A stretch of 64,000 bases of DNA from Acorus gramineus (lineage: Eukaryota > Streptophyta > Magnoliopsida > Acorales > Acoraceae): contig CM060856.1 in the NCBI GenBank assembly GCA_030737835.1, positions 16,781,116 to 16,845,115 of the forward strand. The letters are read 5' to 3'. A program made the position numbers and the translations under genes. The notes below the pieces were generated by a model. That model was not told the origin of the DNA and made no database searches. It saw only the letters and a program-made list of their open reading frames with translations. This document shows positions 47,940-61,700 of this stretch, piece after piece; the stretch's first letter is position 1, and the number at the start of each line of letters is the position of its first letter.

Positions 47940-48340
47940 TATTTGGTCCTTCAAGGACCTGAAAAATATATCATATAACTTTTGTTTGGTCCTACAGGGA
48001 CACGAACAATCATGATTTTTGTATAGTCCTTCAGGGATAGAACAAAATAAAATTTTACATGATCCTTCAAAGATTCATATAATCATAATTTTTGTACAGT
48101 CCTTCAGGGATAAAATAAAATAAAATTTGTATGATCCTTCATGGATACAATATAATCATAGTCCTTCAGGGACATTTTTAATCATATCTTTTACATGATT
48201 CTTCAAGGATCCATGTAATAATTTTTGTAGTCCTTCAGGGATAGAATAAAATTTGCATGGTCTTAATTGGAACACATTATTCATAACTTCTACATGGATC
48301 CATGTAATTACAATTTTTGTATGATCCTATAGGGACACAT
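47940..48340 (-). repeat. Degenerate tandem repeat (TCCTTCAGGGA) where gag should be
   Basis: At least eight spaced copies of a TCCTTCARGGAYA-type core, separated by roughly 30-55 AT-rich bases with TAATCATAATTTTTG or AAAATAAAATTT words. The block lies between the 5' LTR and the protease. Confidence 0.8.
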
Positions 48341-48844
48341 GACATTGTAACATTAAAATGAATTTCAAATCAAATATAAATATCAAATTAATTGATATTT
48401 GTGAGAACTTCTGGTTCTACACATAGATGTATAATATTTAAATTTTAATAAAAGATGACAAACATGAACAGTTACATGAAAAATAAATAATCAAATGATA
48501 GATGCCGCATACTGTTGCATGGAAAATTGCATACTAGTTTTCATAAATTAATCATATCATAACATATGTATGGAAAATTTTCACGGGGATTGCATGCATG
48601 GAAAATAAAAGATAGATGTATGCAGTACATCAGATGAAAATAAAAGATAGATGTATACGGGTTCTACACATAATTTGCATACGGTTCCATGCATATTGAA
48701 AAAAAAATTAATCATATGTATGTAGTAGATGATTTACATAAAAATACATAACATCAAGGGAGAGTATATTTTTTGATATAGATCATTAAGAACCCATCGA
48801 TACAAACCTTTCTCTTTAACAAAGAGCTTCTCGTGCTGATAACG

Positions 48845-49151
48845 TGTTGTAAACTAAATAGAATATGATATATAAGAGTATATAAACAAAGCACACAAGT
48901 ATATAGAGAAGAGAAGTAGAGAGAGATTCTTATTCACTATTTGTTGTTGAATACAAGAGAGAACCCCTCTATTTATAGGGTGCATAGAGGAATCCCAAAG
49001 GTGGAGAGTTACAAGTCCATAGAGGTGAGGGGGGAGATAGTGGGCAATAATGGGAGTGTTATGGAATAGAAGAGTGGGGGAGGTTATGGAGTTGAAGAGT
49101 GGGGGAGGTTATGGGTTAGAGAAGTGGTGGTTATCCACCATATTCACAACA
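48845..49151 (-). repeat. 5' LTR of the copia element (307 bp)
   Basis: TGTTGTAAAC...TTCACAACA, uninterrupted. Contains a TATA-like CTATAAATAG on the minus strand. Confidence 0.93.
48969..48978 (-). promoter_or_regulatory. TATA box in the copia 5' LTR
   Basis: Minus-strand CTATAAATAG, well placed to drive transcription into the element. The same site is kept in the other LTR near 43345. Confidence 0.6.
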
Positions 49152-49679
49152 AAAGCTAATAAATTTTATGTTCCATTGTTGTACTTTTTCAACATCTAAT
49201 TAAAAGTGTCACTCCCAGTATGACGCATTAACATATATTTGATAAAAACTCAATCAATTTGATTTCTCAACAAGGAATATATGTAGCGTAACAGTCCCTA
49301 ACACTAGAATAATCTTTATATTTAGGAAAGATTACACACAATTTTTTTTGTAGTTTTATATACCACGTTAGCCTCTCCACTCACAGTAACGAGACATAGA
49401 CATTGTTAAAAAATTTCACATTTTCTATAACTAATATTATTCAATTCATTAGAATATATATTATTCACATTTATTATCATATATATTATGATTTAAAAAA
49501 ATTAAAAAACATGGACAGCTTCATTGGACGATAAAAGAACTGAGTGTAACATTTTATTTTAGAGAAACAAGGATACTGCACCAGCAGCCCATAATAGACG
49601 TAGAGGTCAATAGTTTCTGAAGCCACTGTAATTTTCAAAAATGTTACTTTGCTTTTATGCCAAGATAAGATGCTCAATT

Positions 49680-49860
49680 TCACCAAACTTTGCTTGGCAA
49701 GGTGGTTGGAATGCACCCGCAATAGTGGTTTGTCCCGGGTTCGATCTCGAGTACTCTTCACGTGGAGTCTTTGCCCCTAGTGGACTGTTGTGTGGGGCTT
49801 TGAACCATGTTCTATGTACTCGTTCTTTGTAGGTCTTTTTAAAAAATAATAATAATAAAA
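49680..49860 (+). mobile_element. tRNA-derived SINE
   Basis: Box A-like TGGCAAGGTGGTTGG and box B GGGTTCGATCTC, then a T-rich segment and an (AAT)n/A tail. Flanks 49863-like AGATAAACTGCCCAATT at 49861-49877 and AGATAAGATGCTCAATT at 49663-49679 give a 17-bp target duplication with three differences, so insertion is not very recent. Confidence 0.8.
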
Positions 49861-50153
49861 AGATAAACTGCCCAATTGAGGCCCTTGGAGAAGAAAAAGG
49901 GTGACCAAAATTAGTTATTCAATGGCTACAAAGTGATGGAATCTGACAAAAAGAAGATGTCAGGCTTTTCTTTCAAGTGAGGATTTTCTTGTGTTTAGTG
50001 GTTGCCGACCACTCATTTTCAATGACTTTCACCGCCGTATCGAATCAGCCATTGTGGACCAAATTTGATCTGAATCATACTTTATGCGGGCATTTTTTGA
50101 GATGTCGTAATTTTATATGACCAATCATTTAAGAAAAAGAAAAAAATCCAAAA

Positions 50154-50176
50154 CCCCCCCCCCCCCCCCCCCCCCC
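50154..50176. repeat. Homopolymer C23
   Basis: Twenty-three consecutive C on the plus strand, unusually long for AT-rich DNA and prone to assembly error. Confidence 0.95.
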
Positions 50177-52699
50177 TCTCTAAAGTGTCTGAAATCCATA
50201 TTAGCCTCTTGACTTTTTTAAAGTTTATATAACTTATTGAAAATATCTATGTAAATCCAAATAATCTCATATGTTAAACTTATGTTAACAGATAAAAAAT
50301 ATACTACAATGATTCTGTTTTGTTAAACTTGATTGAAAACATAATATACAAAAAAACCTACTCTAATTTGTTAAAAATTCGAACAACCTTTTTCAGTTCT
50401 GAGTAAAATTAGTTCTGAGTAAAATTATCATTTATAAGGGATTTTTCACATTTTTAATATATTATAGAGGTTTTTTGAATATCATGTTTTTAATCAAAAT
50501 CAACAAAACAGAATATTCATATAATAATCATAATCTATCAATGGAAATTTATCTCAGGAGACTATTTGGATTTATATTGATGTTTTCAAGAGGTTATATG
50601 GACTTTAAGAAAAGTCAAAGGATTTTATGGATTTTTGACATTTTAGAGGGGTTATTTGGATTTTTTCCTTTAATTAAAAAAAAAACATTGTTAAATCATG
50701 CACAGCCACGACTTCCATTATTTTGATTTCATGTTTCCATCTTTTTAATGAAAGGAGCTGCACCAGTTTATATGTCGATCTGTCATAAATAGGGTTGCAA
50801 TCTGTCAATTTGGTTTGATCTTTTTTTTGTCAAATTAAGTTGAATCAAAATATCATTACACCTAATCCAAAATCGAATTTGAAATCAAATCAATAAATCT
50901 ATAAAACAGATCAAAATTTGTTTAGTGCATTTGAACTAAATCGAACCAAATCAAATTTACAAATTAGATTTTTTTAGAGCATTAGAATATATAAATTCAA
51001 ACAACATATCATTACAAATAAATATTTTTAAGACATAACTTATACCAAAATCTAAAAAAAGGGTGAAGATTGGATTTTGATCACAATGATGGCCAGGATG
51101 GAGAGTTTGAAGAGTGAATAGTGGTTGTAAAATGAGAAAAAACTAAATAGTTTCTTAGCACAGTCACGACTCACTCTAAACTTTTTATGAATGTTCGAAA
51201 AAGTTTAGGAATTCGATACTTCTTGTACTTGTTGACCGAACATGCTTCTGTTAATTGAGATATTAATTATCTTTCAAATCCAGACATTCATTTAATTTTA
51301 ATTATTTATCACATTCTCTATAGTTTCAAAAATTAACTTTACATCGCTTCTACATCTGACATACTAGTTTTTATATATTTTCTAAACAATATAATAGTCC
51401 ACATATATGAAAAATGTTGATGAAAAATGAAATGTTCAACCTCTATGATTCGGATACGGATTATTTGGTTCGAATACGGATACGAATTTTCGGATATCAG
51501 ATATTTTCTGCATTTTTTTATATGGATTCGGATCGGATATGAATATTTTTTGGATAATTGACAGACTTATCTATCCAGCTTCATTTGTAGTTCACATCAT
51601 TAAAAACGAATTGAGAGTATCAGCGTTCAATGTTAACTATCTCAATAATTTTCCTATATCTATTTTATATGATTTACGAATGTATATATATATATTGTAT
51701 ATGAACTTTGTTATTATGCTCTTCTGTCTCCTCTTCCATTTTCAAACCTCATTCACTCACTCCAAAACCCTAAACCTAATTTTTCCTCTACATCAATATG
51801 ACTATGAGTACACTCTTTCATATCCCTCATCTTCTAATCTCAGCATGATGGTACAACATCATTAGAAGTCATAGCACAACCAATTATGGGAGCAAGCCCA
51901 ACATGGCTCAATTGTGATTAGTTCCCACCCATCTTACAATCCTATCAAATTGACAAAGTGAAAAAAAAATGGAGAGGGCTAAAGCCACCCCTTAAGGGTA
52001 ACAGGCGACGGGGGAGGATGATGAGGGAGGGATAGGGCGGCGGTGGCGGAGGGGTAGGAGGAGAGAGGGGGGGTGATGAGGGAGGGAGAGGAGAACAAAA
52101 AGAGAGATAGAGAGGAAGGAGGAGAGAAAAAGAGATAGAGAGAGGCGACCGACCACCATCCTACACCCACCATCGCCCTCTCTCTCTCTCTCTCTACCTC
52201 CCCCTCCGACGCTTCCTCCACCCCCATTTTCATCTTTCTCTTGGGTGGGGTTCCATTTCAATGGGTGGCTTTAGTTGCCCCCTTCAAAAAATATCATTAG
52301 CAAAGGATGTCCCTTTCAACTAAGGCATCAGGTCCAAGTAACTCGGACGAATTGGGTCGGGTTGAACCTTAATCCGAACTCAACCTGAAGTTAAAGAAAA
52401 GCAACCAAAATCCAACCCAAGCTGATCTTTAAACCCGAACCCCACCTCTCATATTTGATTCGGGTTCCGGTTCGGGTTGAGTTCAAGTTTAACTTCAAAA
52501 TTGTGACATTTTAAACAATTAGATCATTATAAGAATCAATGCACGAAAAAAATAAGAAAAAAGAATATAAGAAACGTTTTTATTTAAAGAATAAAAAGAT
52601 GAAACTATATAAGATTCTAGGTAAAAATAGATTGGACAATTCTGATTTCATCTCATATATTAAACAACTCAAGTTTGACTTAGAACATATTTAAAATTA
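50177..52699. other. Intergenic DNA with several MITE-like repeats
   Basis: 50790-50990 and 51445-51550 are built from GAATCAAA/GGATACGGAT words typical of degenerate non-autonomous elements. 51967-52282 is a GA/CT-rich block with GGGCTAAAGCCACCC on the left and the inverse on the right. 52325-52690 has GGTTCGGGTT/AACCCGAAC words continuing at 52983-53160, so the MITE at 52700 is nested in it. No gene is seen. Confidence 0.5.
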
Positions 52700-52973
52700 G
52701 GGATTTTTATTTTTAAGTCCCCATAAACCATAGGATTTAGTGATTGATCTCTCAATTCTTCATATTTTGGTTTTAGTCCCCAGATTTAAAGGATATGTTC
52801 CTTTTTAATCCTTGAAAAGGACCTATCCCTAAATTATTTGATTTTGTTTTTAGCCCTAAGAAGGACTAAAAAGGAACATATCTTTTAATCTGGGGACTAA
52901 AACCAAAATATGAAGAAGTGAGGGATCGATCCCTAAATAGATAAGTTTACAGGGACTGAAAACTAAAAAACCC
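52700..52973. mobile_element. 274-bp hairpin MITE, Mutator-like (9-bp TSD)
   Basis: Same family as 1913-2187: GGGATTTTTATTTTTAAGTC...AAAAACCC, near-complementary halves, and TTAAAATTA at 52691-52699 and 52974-52982. It is nested in a GGGTT/AACCC-type repeat. Confidence 0.85.
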
Positions 52974-53445
52974 TTAAAATTATCACTTTGTATTCCAGGT
53001 TTAGGTTGGGTTCAAGATACTTGAACACTCAACTCAAACCCACTCCGATTTAGTTTGGATTGCTTAGATCAGGTTTGGGTTGAGCGGGAATGCTAAAACC
53101 CCAACTCAAGCTAGCCCAAATGTCAGGTTTTGAGTTGGGTTTAAACAAATGATTGTCACAAGACACCTTAGCATTTAAAAAAGTAGGAATCTATGTAATG
53201 ATCCCCCAACAAAAAAGGGAAAAAGGAAAAAAGAGGGATAATAATTATGGGCAAACTTAAATTCATAAACCAACATTCATTTCTGATAAGATCCACAATT
53301 CAATAAAATGAATGGACTGCACTCTATATTCTTTTACATATAACCATGTATCAATGGCCTAACCAGAAAAAAAAAAATATCAACACTTGTTCAACCTCTC
53401 ACAGTATGTACATATAATATATAATTATAACTATATACAACAGAG

Positions 53446-56400
53446 CTATACAGCAGGGTGGTACCCGGGGTTTACTGTAATTTCTGCCCTTTCGGTTCCT
53501 CTTCTCAGGCTCCACTCATGGCAGCATTCAAGTGCGAGCCTCAGCGCGGTTCCCAGTCCAAGCACAATCAGAACACCTGCAAATTTCCTCCAAATGATCA
53601 AACATGTCTTCACTAAAAGTTTTGCTGGGTTACGAAAAAAAAAAATCAATTTTTTCAATGTCAGTTCATGTCAGCATGTTTAAGTTAAATACAAGCTCAA
53701 TCCAAAAAATAATATACTAATTGGATTTGGTTCTTTAAGGATGAAACATACCAATTATGATGTTCACAGGCAATACAGAGACACTAAGTGAAAAGGATAT
53801 CAGAACATCCAACAAAAGACCTCCGATGAGGATGGAGAACGCAACCCAAAGTGGACTAAAGCAACCCTGTCAAGAAGAACTAATGAGGCTAAAGCAATGG
53901 TTGAGTGGGGAGAAAGACAATCTTGAAGTCATTGCAGAAGTATAAAAATTGTGATATTTGTACATTGTGATAATAGTAATGATAACAGCTATAGAAGTCC
54001 TTTGTGGTTAGGCCACGATAATAGAAATACCCTTTCTTGTCGTCCTCGTCCAATGTTAGGCCCTCGAAAGGTTGGATCGATCCTCCAAACCCAATAATTT
54101 GTCTGTTCAATGAAACACCGCAAAAATATACTGATAAATGTTTTTCTCCAAAATGGGTGTCAGATTTATTTCAAGCAATGCAATTTCAATTGTGCTGCTA
54201 CTTTTCAGAGATAAATTATAATCTATTGTGTGCATGTTCCACACATTGCTGACTCAAACTTCTAAGATTAGAAGATTAGGTTATAAAAAATTACCCAGTC
54301 AACTAAAAGTAATCATGAGATAATAATCATGAGTATCTCATGATCAAGGGACTTGCACAGCACTGCCAACAAATCTGTCCAGCATGCCACTTAAATAACT
54401 TTAGTGCATTGCACTATTGCAAAACTGTTTATTCTGCTAATGTTCTTTAATTTTTTTTGGTAACATTTCAGTATATTTATGGCAAGTTTTTGACCTAATG
54501 TGGATAAATAAAAATGTCTTCGATTTTTAGTGATGAAGTTAATATCTTTATCATATTAACATGGTATCCTTGCAATATGAATTTGGTCTACATGAGCAGC
54601 ACTCCTACACTTCCATAGTTTGAGGGGAGTTTAGTAATGCGGCATATCAACATGAGAGTTAACAGTACTACTTCTACCAATGTTATAAAGAATGCAACGG
54701 TCAATAAAATTTACTAATCCAAACCATTCACTAAATTGTCCACTTTCGGAATGGACAAAAATCTAGAGCCAATCAGCTTTCAACAGTCAAAGAAACAAAG
54801 AACCAGTCCCCGAAAGCTGTGCCCGTATCCAATAGTGATGGCAATGGCATCTATCCAATTAAACCTATCCATGAAGGTTGGGTTTATTTGACAGATGTAC
54901 TGCCACTAGATTTATGTTTTGTTGATAGTAATCATTACTTGAAGATACTTACACTTGGCTGTGATTCTGGAAATGGGATATTAACAGCTACTTGCCTGCA
55001 AAAAAAGATACCAACCGTTCATATTAATTATATTTCAAACACCAAAACTCTAGACAATGTTGGTGCATTACTTACTGGCATATCTCACATCGATTTGAAC
55101 CCCTGGTGCGGAACCATATTCCTATGCAGGATCGGTGAGCTTTTGCAAGCTCACCTCGACATCTACATCCAAGATCCACCAAATTTTCTTCAGACTGCTG
55201 CTGGCAAACTCTGACATGTGAAAGAAAGGGATTAGTGTATTAAAGAAAGATACTTCATTAAATTTCTGAAATGAAAAAGGGAACACTCTCTGGAGCATCC
55301 AGTAAAAGATCAAGGCAGCAATAGAATGGGGCACTTATCAAGAATTTTGGCATAATACTGCTACAGAATTATGGCTAATAGGATGTTAAGCTGATGACGA
55401 GCTTCTATGATACAGTGAAGAGTAACTTACTGTCACTATATGCATTATAACATGATATTGGAAAGAGGATCCCAAATAGAAGAAAACCAAAAAATATATC
55501 AAATTCTATGGAGTTCAGAGCCTGACTGCAAAATTTCTGTGATACAACGTGTGTGGTAAAATCAGCTGGTATAAAAGCTGCATGAGGGGAAATAGATTAA
55601 TTAATGAACAATTGTGGGTTTGCTGGACAAAGAACTAAGAAGCTAAGGAAGGAGGGCACCTCATAACTTTGTATATGCAGAGGCCTTACACCCATATGAA
55701 GCTGGCATCAATGTGCAAGCTTAACACTAAACCTTTGATTTCTTAAAATTAACCCCACTCAATAGATACCTCTCTAAACATTCAGTTCCCAACACCAATC
55801 CAGCTGCATGCTCAATGGGTATAAACAACGTATGACATATGGCATCATCTACTACTGCAGCAGTTTTAATCAGGTCTTCAGGTTATATCTCCATCTCCTA
55901 AATGCTTAAAAGTGGCATATTTGATCACTTTCAAAACACCATACAATCATCACTTCCCTGCCGTGCTTGCCCCATCTCTTCGATAATAACACACACATCA
56001 GACTACCAGTGTACCCAAAGACAACACTGCAAAGTCCCAGGAAAACTAGTATGTAACAGAACATCCACATGTAACTTATCAATGTAAGCCAATGGTGTCG
56101 TGATTTAAAATTATGCAAACTTCTTGAGAAATTATCTTGTCACCAAGTTTTCTGCAAGGAGGGTTAGTTTGCTACCATTTCCATTCCATCCACACACATC
56201 ACACATACAGGCCCCGCCCCTGTTGCAATCCATTCTGTTTCAAATCCGCGCCCTCCCCTCCTGCCCCCTTCTCCTTAAGCCCTCCATCCCTCCTGTTTGT
56301 GTGCGAGCGCTCGTGTGAAAGAGAGAGAGAGAGAGGAAGAAGGGTGCATACACAATGTGACAGAGAGGAAGAGAGGACATGTACACAATGTGAGAGTGAG

Positions 56401-58786
56401 AGAGATAGTTAGGCAGACAAGGGGGTATAGTTTTTCTCGAATCACCTGCCCCACTTTAAAACAACCCCTCAGTGTCAAACTTGATTACATTTTAGCCAAA
56501 AACTAATAACAAAAAAACAAAATCTGACCCTCAAAATTTAGACTTCACCGAAATCCACTTATTAAAATAAGAACCAAATATTTCTTAAATGGGAATTCTG
56601 GTGTCTCTTTCAGTTAACAAAATAATTTTAGTTCCATATTCAATCAAAGAGTTCAGATTCCTAATTGGATTTCCTTTGGTAAATATGATTTTGCTCCATC
56701 ACATGAATCCCTGGCAGTAAGGTACCATCAAGAGGAAAAATTGAAAGTTGAAACCTTCTTACATGGCTCATGCCTTCATGACTCAAAATTCAGAGATCAT
56801 GATGTATGTGAAGCCCCACATTAAGAAGCTGCTTCTTTTCCATACAAAAGGTTGGCTTACACATGTGGAAGTATCAGGTGGTAGGGTAGCGAAAAGATCA
56901 GCAACTTGTGGAATGAGAATAGTCCAGTTTTGCCCCCACAAAGCGATATCTATCGTTTATTCATTTCATCTTTTGGTTGCCACATTCCCATATTGTCCTG
57001 TTGCAATGAAGCTACCCTGGATTTCCAGTTGTTTTGCACTTTTTCATGCGCACAGAGAAGCCAAAACATCTTACAAAATGTATTTCAACGTTATTTGAGG
57101 AACTGATTTCCTTTTGCTATATTGGGTGGTACCCCATATAACAAGGACAAAATTCCATGGACAAGGAGCAAAATTACTAAAGTTGCGCAAGAGTTGAGTC
57201 TTTCTCTCAAGATGCCAACTGTTCTGGAGTAACATTTGGTAAAGCATCAGTCAGGAACCCAGGATCAACGTTCTGAATCCCATTTATACAATCTAATCCA
57301 ATGTCACTCTTCCTTTGAATTTGGTATCTTTCACATCTTGCCAGCTGTTTCCATCCAAGTCTTTTGGGTCCCATTGCATCTTCCTGTACCATCAACGAGA
57401 ATTTGCTATTTTTTGCAATTGCAAACACAAATAGATCTTGATGAGAAGACTCTATCTCAAAACTTCCTAATATTGACTAGAAATCTCTGCATTACGAAAG
57501 GCATGATCCATTTAGGTAGAAATTTTTTAGCATCTTAATTTATATTGTCTTGCAAAGTTGAAATATATATTCATCAAACATTCTCTTCCGCAATTACTAT
57601 CATAAAAAGCACAGGACACTGCTAATTACATGGCAATGGAGGCCAAAAACGGAAGTTCAACACTGGAGGCAGGCTATATCAATTGATCAACATAGTGCTA
57701 AACAATTACAATGCTTGTCCAAGGATTTCCAATTAGAAAAAATAACTCCAATTAGAAAAAGGAACAAGAACTTTGCATCGATAACGGCACCACTCAAAAT
57801 TTCAATAACTGTCATATTGGACAAATTTAGAAACCCAAATATTTCTTATAAGTACATTTAACAAATAGCAGTTTATTTAATCAAACAAGACAAAAAAAAT
57901 CATATTTTATTTACAATAGAAATTTGAATGGACAACATCACATGAGATGAACAATATTAAGAATCGGTCTTGCTTATAATTGATTCCCTCATCTAGATTC
58001 ATGAGAAAAACTTGATATACAATTTTAATTGCAATAAGAAGAGATATATGAGTGGCACAACAGGGAGATGCCAACCACCAAAACAACTCAGTTTGGTGAG
58101 ACCCCAAGCTATGTTCTTCAGTAAAGTGGACATCCCTTATAAGCAATATGCATCTCCCTCTTATTCATTAAAAAAAAAAAACCAACACAGTACCAATCCG
58201 AGCTCCCTTTCAGACCAAACATAACCAAAAAAAAATATGAATTCCCAATGGTCATTCACATCATCTATACTCAGCATGCAAAATATCAAAGCAAATCAAC
58301 CTTTGACAATACAATCCTGTAATTCAATCAAATTTCGAATTTTTTCACCAAATTAAACCCTAACAACGAATAACAAGCCGGAATTAAAACCACACCTGGC
58401 ACAAAAAGCACCAATTTCGCGCAAACTAAAAAAAAAAAAATCACGACTCACCTTATGAAATCAAATCTCGTGCGAAATCTCAAAGAAGGGTTTATCACCC
58501 ACTTTCAAAAGCAATACCTGCATTGCTCGTTATAGCTCTCGCTCCTCGACAAGCAGACCTTCTTCGCCTTCTCATCCTTCTCAGACACCGCGCCGCCCAA
58601 CGCCCCGGCTTTCACCGCCGAATTCTCCGAAACCGCCACCACAGCCTCGGCCTCCGGCGGCGGCGGCGGCGGCGGCTGCGGCTGCACGATCACGATCTGG
58701 ACCACCGCCGCCGTCTCCGCCGTCCCCCCGTCCCCTCCATCCGATCGACGGCCGTCCTCCTCGGCGTTCGTCCCATCATTCTGCAT
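53446..58786 (-). CDS. RING-CH (RINGv) membrane E3 ubiquitin ligase
   Basis: Six exons on the minus strand: 58518-58786, 55076-55210, 54953-54995, 54031-54102, 53752-53866, 53446-53576; all GT..AG, joining to 254 residues. A low-complexity N-terminus (proline run, acidic, Ala/Gly-rich) precedes a perfect C4HC3 RING-CH finger: Cys89, 92, 105, 107, His115, Cys118, 131, 134, with the family's LGCRCRGELAKAHRSCIGIW. Two transmembrane helices (about 178-199 and 205-226) follow, then RRGTERAEITVNPGYHPAV. Proteins of this type recruit E2 enzymes and ubiquitinate membrane substrates in the secretory or endosomal system. The plant subgroup with NYWVWRIDP between finger and helices (here 151-159) is poorly characterised. 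Intron 1 is 3.3 kb and carries only fragmentary ORFs. The start ATG is in a GC-rich stretch, as expected of a first exon. Confidence 0.93.
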
Positions 58787-61700
58787 CGAATTTTACAGAA
58801 TTGCCACTGCACAAGAAAAACGAGCGTCTCAAGAAGAACGTGTGGAGAGGGAGAAGTAGTGTTTGTTTTGAAAATCGATAAATGTATATATAAAAAAAAA
58901 ATTCTAATTCAATTCATTCGTCATCGTTTACTCTCGATTCGGGTTTCGCTCACCTACCGATTCGGGAAAAAAAAAATTATAAAAACTCAAATTTTTTATA
59001 TATATATATTTTTTTTTAGGATTAACAAACAAGCGATGATGATGAGTGGTGACGACTGATCGAGTGGAGAAGTGTGAATGGATTGTTATTCTCACGCCGA
59101 TTTGTTTGTGGATCACGCGCTTTTTACCGGTTATTGACTGGACGGGGCGGTCGATGGGAACGTACGGCCGACATTAGCGCTGGAGATCCTGGCCGTTGGA
59201 TTGAGTTGCAAGTTGTCAGTATGATGTCATCTTATCCGTTAAATATAGCCTATTAAATGATTGGAATAATTGTGTTATTAGTGTATATAATTCTTCGTTT
59301 TTATGAGCTTTAAATGAGTTGCTTTTATTAGCGCCACGGGTAACTGATTTTCAATAAAAACGTGCACGGTGAAGATAGAATAAAAAATATCAGCCCTAAA
59401 TATATATAGTGTTAAATGAAGCAACCGATTAATATATATATATATATAATTTATTGATGAAATATATGTATTATTTTTATAAAAGTTTATGTTTTATTAC
59501 ATAAAATATATATTTTAAAAAAAAATCAAATCATGTAACAATTGCATGTAGTATGCACGTAGAATTGTATTCAACATTTTCTCAAAAAAAAAATCACACC
59601 CTTATTAAAAAGATGTGATCTTATAATTATTCTCTCATTCTTTTTCCAGCATTTAACATCCCTAAATATTATATTTTAGGTTAAAATAGTATATACTGAG
59701 TTTAAAAAATATAATAGTGTATGCAGGAAATCTATTCAAGTATATATATTTTATTTTCATAGAGGTATATGTTTCATTGCACCTGTACATGATCTTCTAC
59801 CGGGGAAAGAAAAACTTTGAACCTCAATTTTTCTAACACTGATGATGTCGGATGTGTACGAGGCTTGGTGAGTTATTTTATTTCCTTGGATTTGGGTTCC
59901 TTTAAAAAAAAAAAAAAACATTTTAGGATTCTCAAACATTCTTAAAAAATGGAATCTAAAAATTTTCAAATCCACAATACTATTCCTACGAAGTTCTAAT
60001 AAATATTGCTTTTATAATAAATGAATTACTATTTATCCATCTAAAACTTTTGGTGAATTTAGAGGGATATTTCTATGGGAAGGGTTAGGATTACATGTGG
60101 CATTAGTGGATTGAGATTAGTATTGTTTGTTTCGGACTCAATAAGTCATTCTGTTTTTTTTTTTCAAAAGAAGAGAGGAAATTCACAAAGGCATTGCATT
60201 GATGGCAATTGATAAGAGGGTGGTTGGTTAGGTGGTTATATATTGCTATTGTAACAATTGGACCATCTCCATCAGTGTGTATGGTTTGACACCCTACGGT
60301 ATGGTATGGATTAGGTTGTCTGTTTGTTGCAACAATACTGATGACCTTATTTTACTTTAATCAATTGATGCATGTTTTGATCCACTTTTATTTGTTAACT
60401 TTCCATTTGTAGGGGAAATTTGGGTACATTGAAGTAAAGAACAAGCCTCTTCACATATCTTTTCGAGCTTGGAAGATTATATTATTTGGCATGTGTACAT
60501 CAAATCACATCTAAAAAAATTAGTTTTTTTATCATAAACATCAAATGTTTAATTGATATTTTAAGGTTTCTCGGTTTTTTTATATTTTGTGGAAAGAGAA
60601 TTTATAGATCATTAAAATTCTGATGATTACAATTAATCATTCAAGATAATTGAATATAAATAATATATATATATATATATTAATATTATGAAATGTTGAA
60701 ATATTTTTCAAATCAATAACTTTAATAGTCATATTTGCTTCAAATATTCGATAATTTCTTGTTCTCCATATGCAAATGCATAGGAGATTTAGATATTTTT
60801 TAAGTAATTGATAATACTTAATAAAAAGAGGAAATGATCAAAATGACATATGGCGTTGCCATTTCTAATTAAGGTTGAACAAATTAAGTGGTGGTGAACA
60901 ATACACTTGACAAATTCATGTATATTTCAACTCTTTGTGGGGCTCTCTGGGAGATATCGACTTTAATCAGATTTTCTTCATTGTAGAAACAAATATGGAT
61001 GATGGATCAAGCCGGTTTTGGCATGATCATTTTAAACAAGTGACGTGTCACATAATATGATCCACAATGGGATGTGGTTTACAAATATCATCACGTAACA
61101 AAATCATGTGATGTCACACTATTGTTTGTTTTGTCATGCAAATCTAAAATTTTTGAATAATGTTAGGACAATACAAGGGACAGTCCCACAGATGGTCCGG
61201 ATATGTTTTAATTTTTTAAAAATAATAAATTTCATATAATGAAGTATATATTTTGATGAAAAGTGTATATGGCTCCATTTCAAATTGAATGAACTTATTT
61301 TTAACAAATATAAATTTTTTTAATGAGATATATACATCACCTAAGGAAGTATATACATCGCTGGATGACTATGAATATATATGAACTATCCGCGTGAATT
61401 ACGTGTTACAATGCACAAAATTGTTTATATTACCGTAGATGTCATGCCTTCATTTGGAGACAAGGCCCTGTGAAGGTGTTACTATATACATACTTGATTA
61501 TGTGTGATTGTATTGGTTTTGGTAAACTTCCCATCTACGGAAGCCCATTCCACCTCCCTTGCCAGGCCATCCCCCCCTCCCCCCCCCTCCTAATTTTGTG
61601 TTATTATTTCTCTATGTATATATCTTCTCATCATCAATTCAGACTTATAATCACATTTTTAGTAATGAAAGTGTCAGTAATAAGATTTATCTTTTTCAAA

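Larger units (their letters stand above)
42874..49151 (-). mobile_element. Ty1/copia LTR retrotransposon, gag-less, decayed pol
   Basis: Complete borders: LTRs TGTTG...CAACA at 42874-43546 (3', with nested MITE) and 48845-49151 (5', 307 bp), TSD AAAGC at 42869-42873 and 49152-49156. Pol on the minus strand is in the copia order protease, integrase, reverse transcriptase, RNase H. The polypurine tract AAGGGGGAG abuts the 3' LTR. Next to the 5' LTR is CGTTATCAGCACGAGAAG in the PBS position. Pol is split into three frames (shifts near 45680-45760 and 44380-44430). No gag frame exists between the 5' LTR and the protease; that 1.3 kb holds an imperfect repeat instead. The element cannot move without help in trans. 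Confidence 0.95.

Noticed and set aside
57207..57428. 73-codon minus-strand ORF in intron 1 of the RING-CH gene (GPKRLGWKQLARCERYQIQR)
   Set aside because: It has some flavour of a LINE or gag-like remnant, but too little to assign; not needed for the host gene model.
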